From: an uncultured Paracoccaceae bacterium
Lineage (GTDB): Bacteria; Pseudomonadota; Alphaproteobacteria; Rhodobacterales; Rhodobacteraceae
Assembly: GCA_947500005.1 (NCBI GenBank)
Contig: CANMQJ010000006.1
Coordinates: forward strand, 62,001 to 126,000
Direction of reading: 5' to 3'
DNA length: 64,000 bases
The stretch's first letter is position 1; every line of letters starts with the position of its first letter. The position numbers and the translations under genes are program-made. The notes beneath the pieces are model-generated. The model was not told the DNA's origin and searched no databases. It saw only the letters and a list, made by a program, of their open reading frames with translations. This document shows positions 1 to 10,782 of the stretch, one piece after another.

Positions 1-408
1 AGTTTCGACGCGATCTTCACCGTGATGCGAGAGCCAATGGCGCGACTGCGAAGCGAGTACCGCTGGCGGCGCGCCCAGTCGGAGCAGCCGTTGCCGCAAT
101 TCGACGTCTGGGTGAACAGGATGCTCGACGCATATCAGCGCAATTCCTTCGTGATGGACAACCACATCCGCCCGCAGGAGCAGTTCATTCTGCCGCAGGC
201 ACAGGTGACGGCTCTTGAAAAGGGTCTTGATCACACGTTGGCGCAGCTTTCGAAAAAGTTGGAGGTGGAGATCCCGCTGCAAGATGCGGCACAGGTGAAC
301 ACCTCGCCACCCGCTCCGGATCTGGATCTGAGCAAAACCACGCGGTCGCGGGTCACCCGGTTCTATGGCAAGGATATCGCGTTGCATCGCTGGTTGATGG
401 AGGGTTGA
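1..408 (+). CDS. Sulfotransferase family protein, C-terminal part (5' end outside window)
   Basis: The reading frame is open from base 1 to the TGA at 406-408, so only the last 135 residues are seen. The visible start carries the pattern TVMREPMARLRSEYRWRR, which matches the 3'-phosphate-binding segment of Sulfotransfer_2-type (carbohydrate) sulfotransferases, where an Arg and a Ser contact the 3'-phosphate of PAPS. The P-loop-like 5'-phosphosulfate site would lie upstream and cannot be checked. The rest has no motif I recognise. It probably transfers sulfate from PAPS to a surface glycan; the sulfotransferase at 3539 and the polysaccharide genes that follow support this. A different P-loop transferase family is possible. 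Confidence 0.65.
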   Translation, partial: SFDAIFTVMREPMARLRSEYRWRRAQSEQPLPQFDVWVNRMLDAYQRNSFVMDNHIRPQEQFILPQAQVTALEKGLDHTLAQLSKKLEVEIPLQDAAQVNTSPPAPDLDLSKTTRSRVTRFYGKDIALHRWLMEG

Positions 409-489
409 CCCGCCATCGTTTGCCGGGCAGGTCCGAAAGGCGATAGACAGAAAGATATTTGAACCGACGGGCGTCAGGGCGGGCAACTG

Positions 490-1221
490 ATGAAGACAGT
501 TTTGATCGTGGGTCACAGCCATATTGGCAATATCCAGCAGGCCCACGCCGAACGCTCGGGCAAGGTCGGGGGGCTGAACATCGAGTTCGCGCCGATCGGC
601 AGCGAATTCTATCTGCCCAATCTCGACGCCGAGGGGCGGCTGACGTCGAACGTCTCCAAGATCGTCCGCGCGCCGCGCTTCGACTTGATCGTTTCCTGCA
701 TGGCTGGCAACGCGCATTTCAGCATGGGACTGGTGAACAACCCCCGGAAATACGACTTCGTTCTGCCGCAGGCGCCGGACCTGCCGCTGGAGGAGGGCGC
801 CGAGATCCTGCCACACGCGCTGATACGTCGGCATCTTCTCGAAATGGCGCATGAGACGATACCGGTCCTGCCAGCCATCCGCGCGGTGACTGCGGTCCCG
901 ATGGTGCATCTGGAATCCCCGCCGCCTGTCCCCCCCGAGAATGTGCGCCAACATGCCAAGCATTTCGCCCCGCTGATCAAGCATTACGGCCTGTCCCGGC
1001 CCGAGCGGACCTGGAGGTTCTGGCGGTTGCAGGCGCAGATCATGCGGGATCTCTGCGAGGAACATGGGATCGGCTATCTGCCGGTTCCGGAGGGAATGAA
1101 GGACGAGAAGGGTTTTCTCGTACCGTCCGCCTGGCTGGATGATCCGACCCATGCGGGGCCGACTTACGGCCACGCCGTTTTGGACCAGTTGGTCCAACAT
1201 TGCAGGGAGATGCAGCCATGA
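490..1221 (+). CDS. SGNH/GDSL-like hydrolase-fold protein
   Basis: This is a 243-residue protein. It opens with a hydrophobic strand and a GHSHIGN motif at residues 8-14, the position where SGNH hydrolases carry GDS. Near the C-terminus is WLDDPTHAGPTYG, which resembles the DxxH catalytic block of that fold. A Gly-Asn pair in MAGNAHF could be the block III Asn. No signal peptide is visible, so it is probably cytoplasmic. Its stop overlaps the start of the GSCFA gene (ATGA), which indicates translational coupling. GSCFA proteins also carry a Ser-centred motif, so the pair may act together on an acylated or sulfated glycan. The substrate is unknown, and the call rests on motif resemblance only. 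Confidence 0.5.
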   Translation: MKTVLIVGHSHIGNIQQAHAERSGKVGGLNIEFAPIGSEFYLPNLDAEGRLTSNVSKIVRAPRFDLIVSCMAGNAHFSMGLVNNPRKYDFVLPQAPDLPLEEGAEILPHALIRRHLLEMAHETIPVLPAIRAVTAVPMVHLESPPPVPPENVRQHAKHFAPLIKHYGLSRPERTWRFWRLQAQIMRDLCEEHGIGYLPVPEGMKDEKGFLVPSAWLDDPTHAGPTYGHAVLDQLVQHCREMQP

Positions 1222-2318
1222 CCCGGCAGACGCCCTATTCACTCTTGCCCGATACGGCCTATTGGCGCCGGTCGATGGCCGAGCTTCCATTCGCCGAGGT
1301 CGATCCCGTTCCCACCAATCCGCCTTTCGGGCTAACGCCCGAGGACAAGGTGATGACCGCGGGAAGCTGCTTCGCTCAGCATATCGCGCGATACCTTCGG
1401 CAGAGCGGTTTCAACTCACTGATCACCGAAACCGCGCATCCGATGATCTCGGCCGAGAACGCGGCTCTCTTCAATTACGGCACATTCACTGCGCGATACG
1501 GCAATATCTACGTCGTTCGGCAGTTGCTTCAGCTGTTCAAGCGCGTCTATGGCCGCTTTCAACCCGTCGAGGATATCTGGGTCGAACCGGATGGCAGTAT
1601 CCTCGACCCCTTTCGTCCACAGATACAGCCTGGTGGTTTCGCCACGCGGCGGGAGTTCGACCTGGACCGCCAGCAGCATTTCGCGGCGGTCCGGCGCGGG
1701 TTCGAGGAGTTGGACGTATTCGTCTTCACGCTGGGCCTGACCGAGGGCTGGGTCTCGCGGCAGGATGGGGCCGTATTTCCGCTGTGCCCCGGAACGGTGG
1801 GCGGCCAGTTCGATCCCGACCGGCACATGTTCCACAATTTCTCGGTCTCCGAGATTGTCGCGGACATGACGGAATTCATCGTTCTTCTGCACCAGGTGAA
1901 TCCGAGGGCGCGGATCATCCTGACCGTCTCACCGGTTCCGCTGATCGCCACGGCATCGGGCAGGCACGTTCTGACGGCGACAACCTATTCCAAATCCGTT
2001 CTGCGCGTGGCCTGCGAGATGCTGGAACAGAGCTTGCCACGGGTGATGTATTTTCCGTCCTACGAGGTGATCCTCGGCCCGCATGCGCGCGGTGCATACC
2101 TTGCGGACGATCTGCGCTCGGTCCGCGAGGAAGGTGTGGAGCATGTCATGCGGCTTTTCTTCCGGAAACTGGCCGGTGTCGAATCCTCGGATCTTGCGCC
2201 GTCGCCGCAGGAGGATACCGCCAACGGTGATGCGGCCGCCCGCGAAATGGAACGTGTGGTGAAGCTGGTCTGTGACGAGGAAGCGCTCGACTCGCAAAGC
2301 GCAACCGGCGGGGAATGA
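1218..2318 (+). CDS. GSCFA domain-containing protein
   Basis: The protein has 366 residues from the ATG at 1218, which overlaps the previous stop by 4 bp and has AGGGAG at 1204-1209. An in-frame start at 1200 is less likely. The family-defining pentapeptide GSCFA is at residues 49-53 (VMTAGSCFAQHIARYL), followed further on by LGLTEGWVS, also typical of the family (PF08885). GSCFA proteins are an uncharacterised bacterial family related by fold to SGNH esterases and often found beside polysaccharide genes. I infer a role in modifying a surface glycan. No signal peptide is seen. It lies in a run of plus-strand genes with tight spacing (next start 8 bp downstream), so the whole block is likely co-transcribed. 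Confidence 0.8.
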   Translation: MTRQTPYSLLPDTAYWRRSMAELPFAEVDPVPTNPPFGLTPEDKVMTAGSCFAQHIARYLRQSGFNSLITETAHPMISAENAALFNYGTFTARYGNIYVVRQLLQLFKRVYGRFQPVEDIWVEPDGSILDPFRPQIQPGGFATRREFDLDRQQHFAAVRRGFEELDVFVFTLGLTEGWVSRQDGAVFPLCPGTVGGQFDPDRHMFHNFSVSEIVADMTEFIVLLHQVNPRARIILTVSPVPLIATASGRHVLTATTYSKSVLRVACEMLEQSLPRVMYFPSYEVILGPHARGAYLADDLRSVREEGVEHVMRLFFRKLAGVESSDLAPSPQEDTANGDAAAREMERVVKLVCDEEALDSQSATGGE

Positions 2319-2325
2319 AAATCGA

Positions 2326-3435
2326 ATGAGCCTTGGCAGTATCGAGATCCTGACGGATGCGATCGTCACCCCGTCCGCGCAATACCGGCCGCCGCAGCCG
2401 AAGCCGGATGGCGGCGGCGTGATTCCCGGCGTTTTCGGCGGCGGCGCCTACCGCGAAAACGGGGCCTGGTTCGCGCGCGGCGAGAGCGTATTCAACAGCC
2501 ATGAAAACAGGCCGCCAGCCCAGATCGACCCCGCAGTGGCAGAAGAGACCCTGTCTGGCCGCTACCTTTATCTTGGACTGCTGCAGAACGCTCATTTCGG
2601 GCATTTCGTCTCGGAGAACATCTCGCGTCTCTGGGCGGCCGATCTTCTGTCGGAACTCGACGGGGTGATCTATTTTCCGCTGTTTCCGGACCAGCCCGTC
2701 CAGGCTTCGGTCACGAATGTCCTGCAGTTCCTGCTCCCCGGCCTGCCCTTGATCCGGGTCGATCGTCCCACCCGGGTCGAGCGGCTGTTCGTTCCGGCAG
2801 CGTTCCGGTTTCCAGCGGGGTTCGTGGCCGGCCATGACCTGATGCGGGACTTCGCAGCGCGGCGCGTGGACCAGGCGCGAGAGAATCGTCCGAAGGGTCC
2901 CGAAAAACTCTTCGTGTCGCGCGCGGCGCTGGCGCGCGAAGGGGCGCGGTTCGTTCTGGAATCCGAGATCGACCGAAACATGCGCGCGCACGGATACACC
3001 GTCCTTCATCCCGAGAAATTCGGCCCGGCCGAGCAACTGCGCCACTATGCCGATGCTCGCAAGCTGGTGTTCTCCGAGGGCTCGGCGCTGCATCTCTATG
3101 CCCTGGCTGCGCGCCCCGAACAGGAGGTGTTCATCATCTGGCGCCGAAAGACGGTCTTTCCCGTGTTCGAGCGGCAGATCACCTCTTTCGGGGGGCCAGT
3201 GCCGGTTGGCAGCAATCACGTGCTCGAGACCCTGTTCCACCGTCGTTTTCCGGGGGCGAACGCACGCGCGCAATGCCTGCTGGATTTCGAAGGGTTGGGC
3301 CGCGACCTGGCCGCCTGCGGCTTCATCGAGGCCGAAGGTTGGACGTCCCCGTGCCAAGCCAGCCTCAAGAAAGAACTGACCGCCCTTTCGGACGCCTTCG
3401 ACGTCGATGCGGCACTGGCCGTTCTGGGCGGTTGA
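2326..3435 (+). CDS. Glycosyltransferase family 61 (DUF563-type) protein
   Basis: The protein has 369 residues with ATG at 2326; GGCGGGGA just upstream serves as ribosome binding site, and this start avoids overlap with the GSCFA gene. The C-terminal half has the pattern of GT61/DUF563 enzymes: LFVSRAALAREGARFVLES, then a HYADARKLVFSEGSALHLYAL block. In this family the latter usually reads as an EGSALHN-like motif. GT61 enzymes are inverting transferases that add xylose or related sugars to capsular and exopolysaccharides. The middle has GHFVSENISRLWA, also seen in the family. It is probably cytoplasmic and acts on a lipid-linked glycan. Acceptor and donor cannot be read from sequence. Confidence 0.7.
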   Translation: MSLGSIEILTDAIVTPSAQYRPPQPKPDGGGVIPGVFGGGAYRENGAWFARGESVFNSHENRPPAQIDPAVAEETLSGRYLYLGLLQNAHFGHFVSENISRLWAADLLSELDGVIYFPLFPDQPVQASVTNVLQFLLPGLPLIRVDRPTRVERLFVPAAFRFPAGFVAGHDLMRDFAARRVDQARENRPKGPEKLFVSRAALAREGARFVLESEIDRNMRAHGYTVLHPEKFGPAEQLRHYADARKLVFSEGSALHLYALAARPEQEVFIIWRRKTVFPVFERQITSFGGPVPVGSNHVLETLFHRRFPGANARAQCLLDFEGLGRDLAACGFIEAEGWTSPCQASLKKELTALSDAFDVDAALAVLGG

Positions 3436-3538
3436 ATGCCAAAGGCCCAAGCATTGCGGCGTGGGGCCGTGCGCGCAATTTACCTGTCCGGACATTTACG
3501 CTAACGCTGCCCGGCATAACCCGCGAAGAGGCAAAACA

Positions 3539-4561
3539 TTGGCCAAAGTCATTGTACATATCGGAACGCACAAGACGGCAACCACGACCATCCAGGAGAA
3601 GTTCTGGGCCGGTGCGCCCGAGTTGGCCGACCGGGGCGTCGTCTATCCCCGTCTCAATGACATTCCCGGCCATCACGGCCTGACAGCGATCTGGTCCCCT
3701 GTCGAGGAAGAGTTCCATTTCCCGCAAGGCCCGGAGGCAGCCTTCGCCGAAATCGTGAAGGATTACGCCGACAGCGATTTCACGGTTTTCCTCAGCAGCG
3801 AGGAGTTCTCGCGCGCTGGACCGAGGGGCGGCGTCGACTACAAGGAACTGCGCAAGCACCTGGAAGGCTTCGACGAAATCCAGGTGGTCTGCGTGCTGCG
3901 GCAGCAATGGCATTTCATCCAGTCCGTCTATCTCGAATTGTCAAAGAGCAAATGCCCGCCGCGGCCGCCCGCGTTGTTGACGCCCGCACTGAACCGTGGG
4001 GTTTTTGCAGGATTGTGGGCGGATTACACGATGTTCCTCGACCGTCTGGAAGAGGCTTTCGGCCCCGAAAACGTGACATTTCTGGATTTCGATACCTGCC
4101 GAAAGGCCGAGGGAGGTGTCGTCGGTTCGATGTTGCGTTTCCTTGGCCTCGACCCTTCGGACCCCGATCTGTCGGCCATGCTGAATGGTGCCTCGAACGT
4201 GTCGCCGCCGCCGCTTGCGACATGGGCGGCCAGCATCCTGTCCGAACCGAAGCTCTCGCCGCCCTGGCTGGTCTGGCGGGCCGAGAATTTCCTGCGCCAG
4301 GAATACGGACCGAAGGCAAAGCACTGCCTGTTCACCCGCGCCGAGTTCGACCGGTTGCGGGATCATTTCGATCCGCTCAACGAGGAGCTGGCCCGGCGCC
4401 GCGCGCCCTATCAGCCCGACTTCCGGATGTCGTCCGCGGACAGGTCGGGGCTGAGCCTGTTTCGAGAAGATATCGGCGTCACATTCTGGCTACAGTTCTG
4501 TCGAAATCTTGCACAGGACATCCTGCTATACGAGGACGAGGTTCGCGGAGGGGGGCAATAG
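3539..4561 (+). CDS. Sulfotransferase (PAPS-dependent)
   Basis: I choose a TTG start at 3539, giving 340 residues, because GAAGAGG lies 8 bases upstream and the 5'-phosphosulfate loop HIGTHKTATTTIQ then begins at residue 6, the usual position. An ATG at 3407 would add a Cys-rich 44-residue extension overlapping the GT61 gene. The segment VVCVLRQQWHFIQSVYLE is in the position of the 3'-phosphate-binding region, although the canonical Ser after Arg is not obvious. Later, NVTFLDFDTC followed by FLGLDPSDPD resembles the acceptor-side part of bacterial sulfotransferases. It would transfer sulfate from PAPS to a glycan or similar acceptor. With the partial gene at 1-408 it frames the polysaccharide block and suggests a sulfated polymer. 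Confidence 0.75.
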   Translation: MAKVIVHIGTHKTATTTIQEKFWAGAPELADRGVVYPRLNDIPGHHGLTAIWSPVEEEFHFPQGPEAAFAEIVKDYADSDFTVFLSSEEFSRAGPRGGVDYKELRKHLEGFDEIQVVCVLRQQWHFIQSVYLELSKSKCPPRPPALLTPALNRGVFAGLWADYTMFLDRLEEAFGPENVTFLDFDTCRKAEGGVVGSMLRFLGLDPSDPDLSAMLNGASNVSPPPLATWAASILSEPKLSPPWLVWRAENFLRQEYGPKAKHCLFTRAEFDRLRDHFDPLNEELARRRAPYQPDFRMSSADRSGLSLFREDIGVTFWLQFCRNLAQDILLYEDEVRGGGQ

Positions 4562-4609
4562 TGCTCTCCTTGGTCTGAGCAGGGACACGAGATCCGGCGA
4601 GAAATTTTG

Positions 4610-4665
4610 TTGACCCCTATGCGCTAGCGACAGCGCATCGGCTTCGTTCGGCTGACGTCAACGAA
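4610..4665 (+). promoter_or_regulatory. Dyad-rich control region upstream of the giant RTX gene
   Basis: A TTGACC box at 4610-4615 is followed by an inverted repeat ATGCGCT (4619-4625) / AGCGCAT (4632-4638). A second inverted repeat is TTCGTT (4643-4648) / AACGAA (4660-4665), whose loop holds the palindrome TGACGTCA (4652-4659). No good -10 hexamer is visible at standard spacing from TTGACC. The layout suggests a regulated promoter with one or two operator sites. No specific regulator can be named. Confidence 0.3.
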
Positions 4666-4704
4666 AGATTTCGACACGTCGGAATGGACTCGAAGGGGCG
4701 GGAT

Positions 4705-7700
4705 ATGGCATCGAATAACGGTAATCTCAGCATTGTGGGGCGGGCTGTGTCAGAGGTCATGCCGGGTGGACCGGGCAACGATACCATTTCCGGTAACGGT
4801 GGCGACGACACCATAACCGGTGCTGCGGGCAACGATGTCCTTGTCGGTCAGGCCGGACGAGACATTCTGGACGGGGGCGGCGGTCTCGACCAGGTCGTGT
4901 ATTACCGTGATGGCGGGCCGCGCGGCGTTGATGTCAATCTTGGCGCCGGTGTCGCGACAGACACCTGGGGCGATCAGGATTCGCTGAGATCCATTGAGTG
5001 GTTGTTCGGCTCCGTGGCCAATGACACGATCATTGGTTCGGCCGGAATCGATACCCTGCATGGCTGGGACGGCAATGACCTGATCAGCGGTCTGGCCGGA
5101 GAAGACCAGCTGATCGGCGGGGCCGGAAACGACACATTGTCCGGCGGGCCGGGTCTGGATCGCGCGGTCTATTTCCGGGATGGCGGCGCTTTGGGCGTCA
5201 ACGTGAACCTCACCACGGGGATGGTCCGGGACACACACGGCAATACCGACCGATTGAGCGGGATCGAATGGGTCTACGGCTCTTCGGCCAATGACACGAT
5301 GCAGGGCTCTGCGGGCGCGGACACTCTCGACGGCTGGGATGGCAACGATTTCCTGGCCGGCCTCGGCGGCGACGACCTTCTGGTCGGTAGCGCGGGCAAC
5401 GACACGCTGAACGGCGGGGCGGGCTTCGACACCGCGTCCTACCTGACCGATGGCGGGCCGTCCGGGGTCACGGTGAACCTGGGCACGGGCACGGCGACGG
5501 ACAGCTGGGGCAATACCGACAGGCTGGTCGATATCGAGTTCGTGAACGGCACCGACTTCAACGACCGGCTGATCGGGTCGGATGGCGACAACCGCCTGTT
5601 CGGTTTCGACGGTGACGACTACCTGGATGCGGGCGACGGCGAAAATCTGATCTATACCGGTAATGGCAACGACACGGTGATTGTCGGTACCCAGGCCGAG
5701 GATGCCCGCGACAACGTGATCATCAGTGGTTTCGGCAACAAGACTGTGCTTGGCACGACGGCCGAGGGGTCGCAATACGCGCACCAGCTGGTGTTCCAGA
5801 TCGACGAGGCGGTGACGGTCAACCTGGCCACGGGTGTCGCAACGTCGGCCAACATGACCCTGACATTCTCGGACGCGCTTCACTTCCTCGAAGTCAAGGG
5901 CACGATGCACAATGACGTGCTGATCGGCGGCAACCCGAACCATGACTACCTGGAATGGTTCACCGGTTACCAGGGCAACGACACCATCAACGGCAGCACG
6001 GGCAATGCCGACACGATGGCTTACGAGGCCGAGGTCGTCATCGGCTCTTTCAACTTCCGCCTGGGTCGTCACGAATTTGGCACAATGGGCATTGTCGTGG
6101 ATCTGGCGGCGGGAACCGCGCGGGACGCCTTCGGATATACTGACACGCTGATCAATATCGACGACATTCGGGCGACCTCCTTCGCCGACAACATCCGCGG
6201 GAATGCGGACGACAACTCCTATTGGGGTCTGGCAGGTTCCGACACGTTGTCGGGCGGGGCCGGTGTCGACCGAATCCACTACGAGGAAGATTTCGCGCGC
6301 GGTGGTACCGCGGGGGTCCGCGTCGACCTGAACGCCGGGACTGCCGTTGACGGCTTTGGCGATACGGATCTGATCAGCGGTATCGAGGAGGTCTATGCGA
6401 CAAGCCAGAATGACGAGGTGATCGGCGACGACAACGACAACCGCGTCTTCGGGTACCAGGGCAGGGATACGCTGATCGGCAATGGCGGGCGCGACGTCCT
6501 TCTGGCTGGCGCGGGCAACGACACGGTGAACGGCGGCGCCGGCGATGACGAGCTTTGGGGCGAGGCCGGCAACGATACGCTGAACGGCGGTGCCGGAAAG
6601 GACATTGTCCGTTATCTCGAGGCGGCCTCGGGCGTGACCGTCGATCTTGCCGCCGGTCGCACGACCAACGACGGGGATGGCGGTACCGATACACTGATCG
6701 CAATCGAGGCCGTGCATGGCTCGGCCTTCGGGGATGCGCTGGGCGGGGACCTGGGCGACAACGAGATCCAAGGCTTCGGTGGTAACGATACGATCAACGG
6801 CGCGCAGGGGAACGACATGCTCCTCGGCGGCACGGGCAATGACAGCGTTCTTGGCGGCGCCGGCGACGACGAACTGTGGGGCGGGCTCGGCAACGACACG
6901 CTCGACGGCGGGGCCGGTCGTGACTTTGCGCGTTATCGTGACAGCACGGCGCGCATCGTCGTCGATCTGGCCAATGGTGAGGCGCAGGATGGGCGTGGCG
7001 GCTCCGACCGCCTGTCCGGCATCGAGAATATCGATGGATCCGCCTTTGGCGATGTGATCCGTGGCGACACGCTCGCCAACGAGTTGCGCGGCTTTGCCGG
7101 AAACGATTCCCTGTCGGGCAACAACGGGTCCGACACCCTGCTTGGGGATGGAGGCAATGACAGCCTTCTCGGCCAGACGGGTGACGACCAGCTTTGGGGC
7201 GGTGCAGGCGACGACACGCTCGAGGGTGGCGGCGGGATCGATGTCGCCCGGTACCAGACCAGCACCGCGCGCGTCGTGGTGGACCTTGCCGCAGGCCAGG
7301 CCCAGGACGGTTTCGGTGGCACGGATGTGCTGCGCGGCATCGAGAATGTCGACGGCTCGGAGTTCGGGGACACGCTGCGCGGGGATGCCGGCGTCAACCT
7401 TTTGCGCGGCTTCGGTGGCAACGACCTGCTGGAAGGCGGGGGCGGCAATGACGACCTGCATGGCCTTGATGGCAACGATAACCTGCAGGGTCAGGACGGG
7501 AACGATCAGATCTCGGGCGGGGCCGGCGACGACGTGCTCAACGGGGGTACCGGCACGGATACGCTGCGTTACATGGACAGCAGCTCCGGCATCAACGTGA
7601 ACCTCGAAACGGGGGTTGCGCGCGACGGCTTCGGCGGCACCGATACGGTGCGGAATTTCGAGATCGTGCGCGGCTCGCAGCATGACGACCGCATCACCGG

Positions 7701-10700
7701 CGACGGCCAGGGCAACAATCTCTTCGGATCAGACGGCAATGACAGCATTTCTGGCGGCGGAGGCCGCGACACCCTTCACGGGGACGCGGGGAATGACAGC
7801 CTTGCCGGGGGGAGTGGAAACGACGAGCTTTGGAGCGGGCAGGGGAACGATACACTGGACGGAGGCGCAGGCCAGGACATTCTGCGGTACCTGAATGCCA
7901 GCGCCGGGATTTCCGTGGACCTGGGCGCCGGGACCGGCCGGGACGCATCGGGCGGAAACGATGTCGTCCGCGACATCGAAGTGGTTCATGGCTCCTATTA
8001 CGGCGACGACATTGCCGGGGACGGCGCCAACAACCGTCTTTTCGGGTTCGACGGTGCCGACACGATCGACGGCGCCGCCGGGGCGGACTACGTCCAGGGC
8101 GGTCAGGGCAACGATGACCTTTCGGGAGGCGCCGGCGACGATACCCTTGAAGGGGCGACCGGAAACGACACGATGCAGGGCGGCAACGGGCTGGATCTGG
8201 TTCGCTATCTCGACGAGGTCGGCCCCGTCACGGTCAACCTTGCGACCGGCACTGCCCGGGACGGTACGGGCGGAACGGACAGCCTGAGCGGCATCGAGAA
8301 CGTTCACGGTTCGCTGCACAGCGACAATATCACGGGCGACTCGGGCCAGAATCGGCTTTTCGGGTTCGAGGGCGCCGATACGCTCATCGGCCTCGGCGGC
8401 GACGATGCATTGTTGGGCGATGGTGGCAACGACCAACTGATTGGTGGCAATGGCCGCGACACGCTTTTGCCGGGGGCAGGCGACGATACGATCGACGGTG
8501 GCGCGGGACAGGATCTTGTGCGGTTCACCGACGCGACACAGGGAATGTCTGTCGACATGATCCTGGGAATCGCGCAGGGCCAGTACGATAACGTCCTGAT
8601 CAATGTCGAGGATGTAGACGGCTCCGGTTTCGCTGACATGATGGTTGGTGACGATCGGGCGAACATCCTCTCGGGCGAAGGTGGCAACGACACGCTTATC
8701 GGTGGAACCGGCGACGACGTGCTGTTCGGCCGGGCCGGGAGCGACCGCTACGAGTTCTCGGCAGGCGACGGCCTCGATGTTGTGCGCGATATGGGCGATG
8801 GTAGCGGGACCGACCGTGTTGTGTTCCACGATTACTTCGCGCGGAACGCCACGATCTATCGTCAAGCCCCGACGAGCGACTCGATCGTGATCAATTTCGG
8901 GCCGAGTGGGGATGTGATCATCCTTGCCAACACGTTCAGCGGTAGCCATGTCGGCGCGATAGAGCAGATCGAATGGGCCGACGGCACCGTCTGGAACAGG
9001 GCCGAGCTTGTCTCGAATGTCGGGCAGATCGGACAGCTCGACTCGGTCGGACCGACCGCGGGGGCCGATGTCCTGAATGGCACGCCCGACCAGGATTCCA
9101 TTGCGGCCTCGGGCGGGAACGATCTGGTGCGGGGGCTGAACGGAAATGACAGCCTGTCGGGCCAGTCGGGCAGTGACACGCTGGTCGGGGGCGACGGCAA
9201 CGATACGCTTCTGGGCGGCGACGGGAATGACGTTCTCGATGGCGGTCCCGGCAACGACGTCAAGAACGGCGGCGCGGGGTTCGACACTGCCGTTTATACC
9301 GTGCGGCTCGACGATGCGACGGTCACGGTCAGCAACAATGTCTTCACGATCCGCTCGCATCTGGGCACCGATACGGTCTCGAATATCGAGGAGTTCCGCT
9401 TCGTGGACCAGACGGTGGCTCTGGCGCAGATGACCGCGATTGGCCGGAATGCCCTGCCCGTCTCGACATTGCCGGAGCGGATCACCAGCACCGAAGGCTC
9501 GGTGTCGGTCGATTTCGGCCAGTACTTCTCGGATCCTGATGGAGGCATGCTCTCCTGGCAGGTTCAGGGCCTGCCCGAAGGGGTGACCCTGTCGACCAAT
9601 GGTCTGGTTGTCACCGGCAACCAGGAGGCGACACTGGTTCCTTATCAGGTCACCATCACCGCGCGCGACCCTTTGAACGGTACCGTCACGGATACGGTCG
9701 AGTGGGTGATCGAGAACGTGAACGCGGCGCCCACCGGTGTTCCGCTGATCGCGGGCGACCCGGTCGCCGGGGAAACATTGCTGGTCGATACCAGCGGCGT
9801 GGCCGACGCGGACGGCCTTGGAGAGATGTCCTATCAATGGCTGCGCGACGGCGCGGCGATTGCCGGGGCCACGGCCGCCGCATACGACGTGACGGTCGAT
9901 GATGTCGGGACCGTGCTGACGATAAGGGTGCGGTACGAAGACGGGTTCGGGACGCTCGAGACGGTCGAACAGCCTGTCGGGGTCCGGATTTCGGATGGCG
10001 GCGTGACCCGCGAAGGAACCGAGGGCGACGATTTCATGACCGGGGTCCTTGGGCCGGACAGTCTCAGCGGGCTGGGCGGCAATGACACGATCATCGGAGG
10101 CAGCGGCAACGATACGCTGAACGGAGGCGACGGAACCGACACGCTGAATGGCGGCGACGGCGACGATCTTCTGGTCGGCGGCACATCCGAGGACGACCTG
10201 CGCGATGTGATCTTCGGCGGCAATGGCCGTGACTTGATCGATGGCGGCTTCGGCAATGACGAGCTGCGCGGGGACGATGGCAACGACACCGTCTCGGGCG
10301 GGTTCGGGACCGACACCGTGATCGGTGCGGATGGCAATGACGTCCTTACAGGGGAGGCCTGGTCCGACGTGCTCTATGGCGGGGCCGGACGCGACTTCCT
10401 GAACGGCGGTTTCGGTCATGACCGGATGAATGGCGGGGCCGAGGCCGATCGCTTCTACCATATGGGCATCTCCGATCACGGAAGCGACTGGATCCAGGAT
10501 TACAACGCGGCCGAGGGCGACGTTCTGGTCTTTGGCCAGGGCAATGCCACCCCCGAGCAGTTCCAGGTGAACCTGACCGAAACCGCCAATGCCGGTGTCG
10601 CGGGGGTCGAGGAGGCCTTCATCATCTTCCGCCCGACGGGCCAGATCATGTGGGCGCTCGTGGACGGGGCGGCCCAGTCCGAAATCAACCTGCTCATCGC

Positions 10701-10728
10701 CGGACAGGAATACGACCTGCTGGCATGA
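4705..10728 (+). CDS. Giant RTX calcium-binding protein with cadherin-like and Ig-like domains
   Basis: The protein is about 2007 residues. ATG 4705 has AAGGGG at 4693-4698; an in-frame ATG at 4684 would add 7 residues. Residues 25-1370 are RTX nonapeptides (GGxGNDxLx) arranged in at least 12 copies of a roughly 100-residue super-repeat. A segment near residue 1370-1440 ([26 protein letters not shown]) looks like the haemolysin-type calcium-binding-related domain (PF06594). After more RTX repeats come a cadherin-like segment (about 1585-1670, [14 protein letters not shown]) and an Ig-like segment (about 1675-1765, MSYQWLRDG). A last RTX block and a C-terminal module of about 90 residues ending EYDLLA follow. 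It has no Sec signal, as expected for type I secretion. I infer an extracellular matrix or adhesion role; no enzymatic domain is seen. Confidence 0.9.
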   Translation: MASNNGNLSIVGRAVSEVMPGGPGNDTISGNGGDDTITGAAGNDVLVGQAGRDILDGGGGLDQVVYYRDGGPRGVDVNLGAGVATDTWGDQDSLRSIEWLFGSVANDTIIGSAGIDTLHGWDGNDLISGLAGEDQLIGGAGNDTLSGGPGLDRAVYFRDGGALGVNVNLTTGMVRDTHGNTDRLSGIEWVYGSSANDTMQGSAGADTLDGWDGNDFLAGLGGDDLLVGSAGNDTLNGGAGFDTASYLTDGGPSGVTVNLGTGTATDSWGNTDRLVDIEFVNGTDFNDRLIGSDGDNRLFGFDGDDYLDAGDGENLIYTGNGNDTVIVGTQAEDARDNVIISGFGNKTVLGTTAEGSQYAHQLVFQIDEAVTVNLATGVATSANMTLTFSDALHFLEVKGTMHNDVLIGGNPNHDYLEWFTGYQGNDTINGSTGNADTMAYEAEVVIGSFNFRLGRHEFGTMGIVVDLAAGTARDAFGYTDTLINIDDIRATSFADNIRGNADDNSYWGLAGSDTLSGGAGVDRIHYEEDFARGGTAGVRVDLNAGTAVDGFGDTDLISGIEEVYATSQNDEVIGDDNDNRVFGYQGRDTLIGNGGRDVLLAGAGNDTVNGGAGDDELWGEAGNDTLNGGAGKDIVRYLEAASGVTVDLAAGRTTNDGDGGTDTLIAIEAVHGSAFGDALGGDLGDNEIQGFGGNDTINGAQGNDMLLGGTGNDSVLGGAGDDELWGGLGNDTLDGGAGRDFARYRDSTARIVVDLANGEAQDGRGGSDRLSGIENIDGSAFGDVIRGDTLANELRGFAGNDSLSGNNGSDTLLGDGGNDSLLGQTGDDQLWGGAGDDTLEGGGGIDVARYQTSTARVVVDLAAGQAQDGFGGTDVLRGIENVDGSEFGDTLRGDAGVNLLRGFGGNDLLEGGGGNDDLHGLDGNDNLQGQDGNDQISGGAGDDVLNGGTGTDTLRYMDSSSGINVNLETGVARDGFGGTDTVRNFEIVRGSQHDDRITGDGQGNNLFGSDGNDSISGGGGRDTLHGDAGNDSLAGGSGNDELWSGQGNDTLDGGAGQDILRYLNASAGISVDLGAGTGRDASGGNDVVRDIEVVHGSYYGDDIAGDGANNRLFGFDGADTIDGAAGADYVQGGQGNDDLSGGAGDDTLEGATGNDTMQGGNGLDLVRYLDEVGPVTVNLATGTARDGTGGTDSLSGIENVHGSLHSDNITGDSGQNRLFGFEGADTLIGLGGDDALLGDGGNDQLIGGNGRDTLLPGAGDDTIDGGAGQDLVRFTDATQGMSVDMILGIAQGQYDNVLINVEDVDGSGFADMMVGDDRANILSGEGGNDTLIGGTGDDVLFGRAGSDRYEFSAGDGLDVVRDMGDGSGTDRVVFHDYFARNATIYRQAPTSDSIVINFGPSGDVIILANTFSGSHVGAIEQIEWADGTVWNRAELVSNVGQIGQLDSVGPTAGADVLNGTPDQDSIAASGGNDLVRGLNGNDSLSGQSGSDTLVGGDGNDTLLGGDGNDVLDGGPGNDVKNGGAGFDTAVYTVRLDDATVTVSNNVFTIRSHLGTDTVSNIEEFRFVDQTVALAQMTAIGRNALPVSTLPERITSTEGSVSVDFGQYFSDPDGGMLSWQVQGLPEGVTLSTNGLVVTGNQEATLVPYQVTITARDPLNGTVTDTVEWVIENVNAAPTGVPLIAGDPVAGETLLVDTSGVADADGLGEMSYQWLRDGAAIAGATAAAYDVTVDDVGTVLTIRVRYEDGFGTLETVEQPVGVRISDGGVTREGTEGDDFMTGVLGPDSLSGLGGNDTIIGGSGNDTLNGGDGTDTLNGGDGDDLLVGGTSEDDLRDVIFGGNGRDLIDGGFGNDELRGDDGNDTVSGGFGTDTVIGADGNDVLTGEAWSDVLYGGAGRDFLNGGFGHDRMNGGAEADRFYHMGISDHGSDWIQDYNAAEGDVLVFGQGNATPEQFQVNLTETANAGVAGVEEAFIIFRPTGQIMWALVDGAAQSEINLLIAGQEYDLLA
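4900..8660 (+). repeat. RTX super-repeat array (at least 12 units of ~100 codons)
   Basis: Within the giant RTX gene, each unit has a beta segment of the form GVxVNLxxGxAxDxxGGTD, then an IExVxGSxxxD stretch, then two to six GGxGxDxLx nonapeptides. I counted twelve recognisable beta segments, the first near 4915 and the last near 8540, plus a divergent one near 5810. Units 6-11 resemble each other more closely than units 1-5, which suggests amplification within the array. The skewed composition also leaves very long open frames on the opposite strand; these are artefacts. Confidence 0.8.
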
Positions 10729-10782
10729 GGAGGGTGCTCCCTTCCCGGGGCTGCCCTGCAAGGTTGACCCGGGTGACGGGCC

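Noticed and set aside
4750..7683. 977-codon open frame on the minus strand inside the giant RTX gene
   Set aside because: It is produced by the GGC/GAC-rich RTX codons, which give no stops on the other strand. The protein has low-complexity sequence and no ribosome site.
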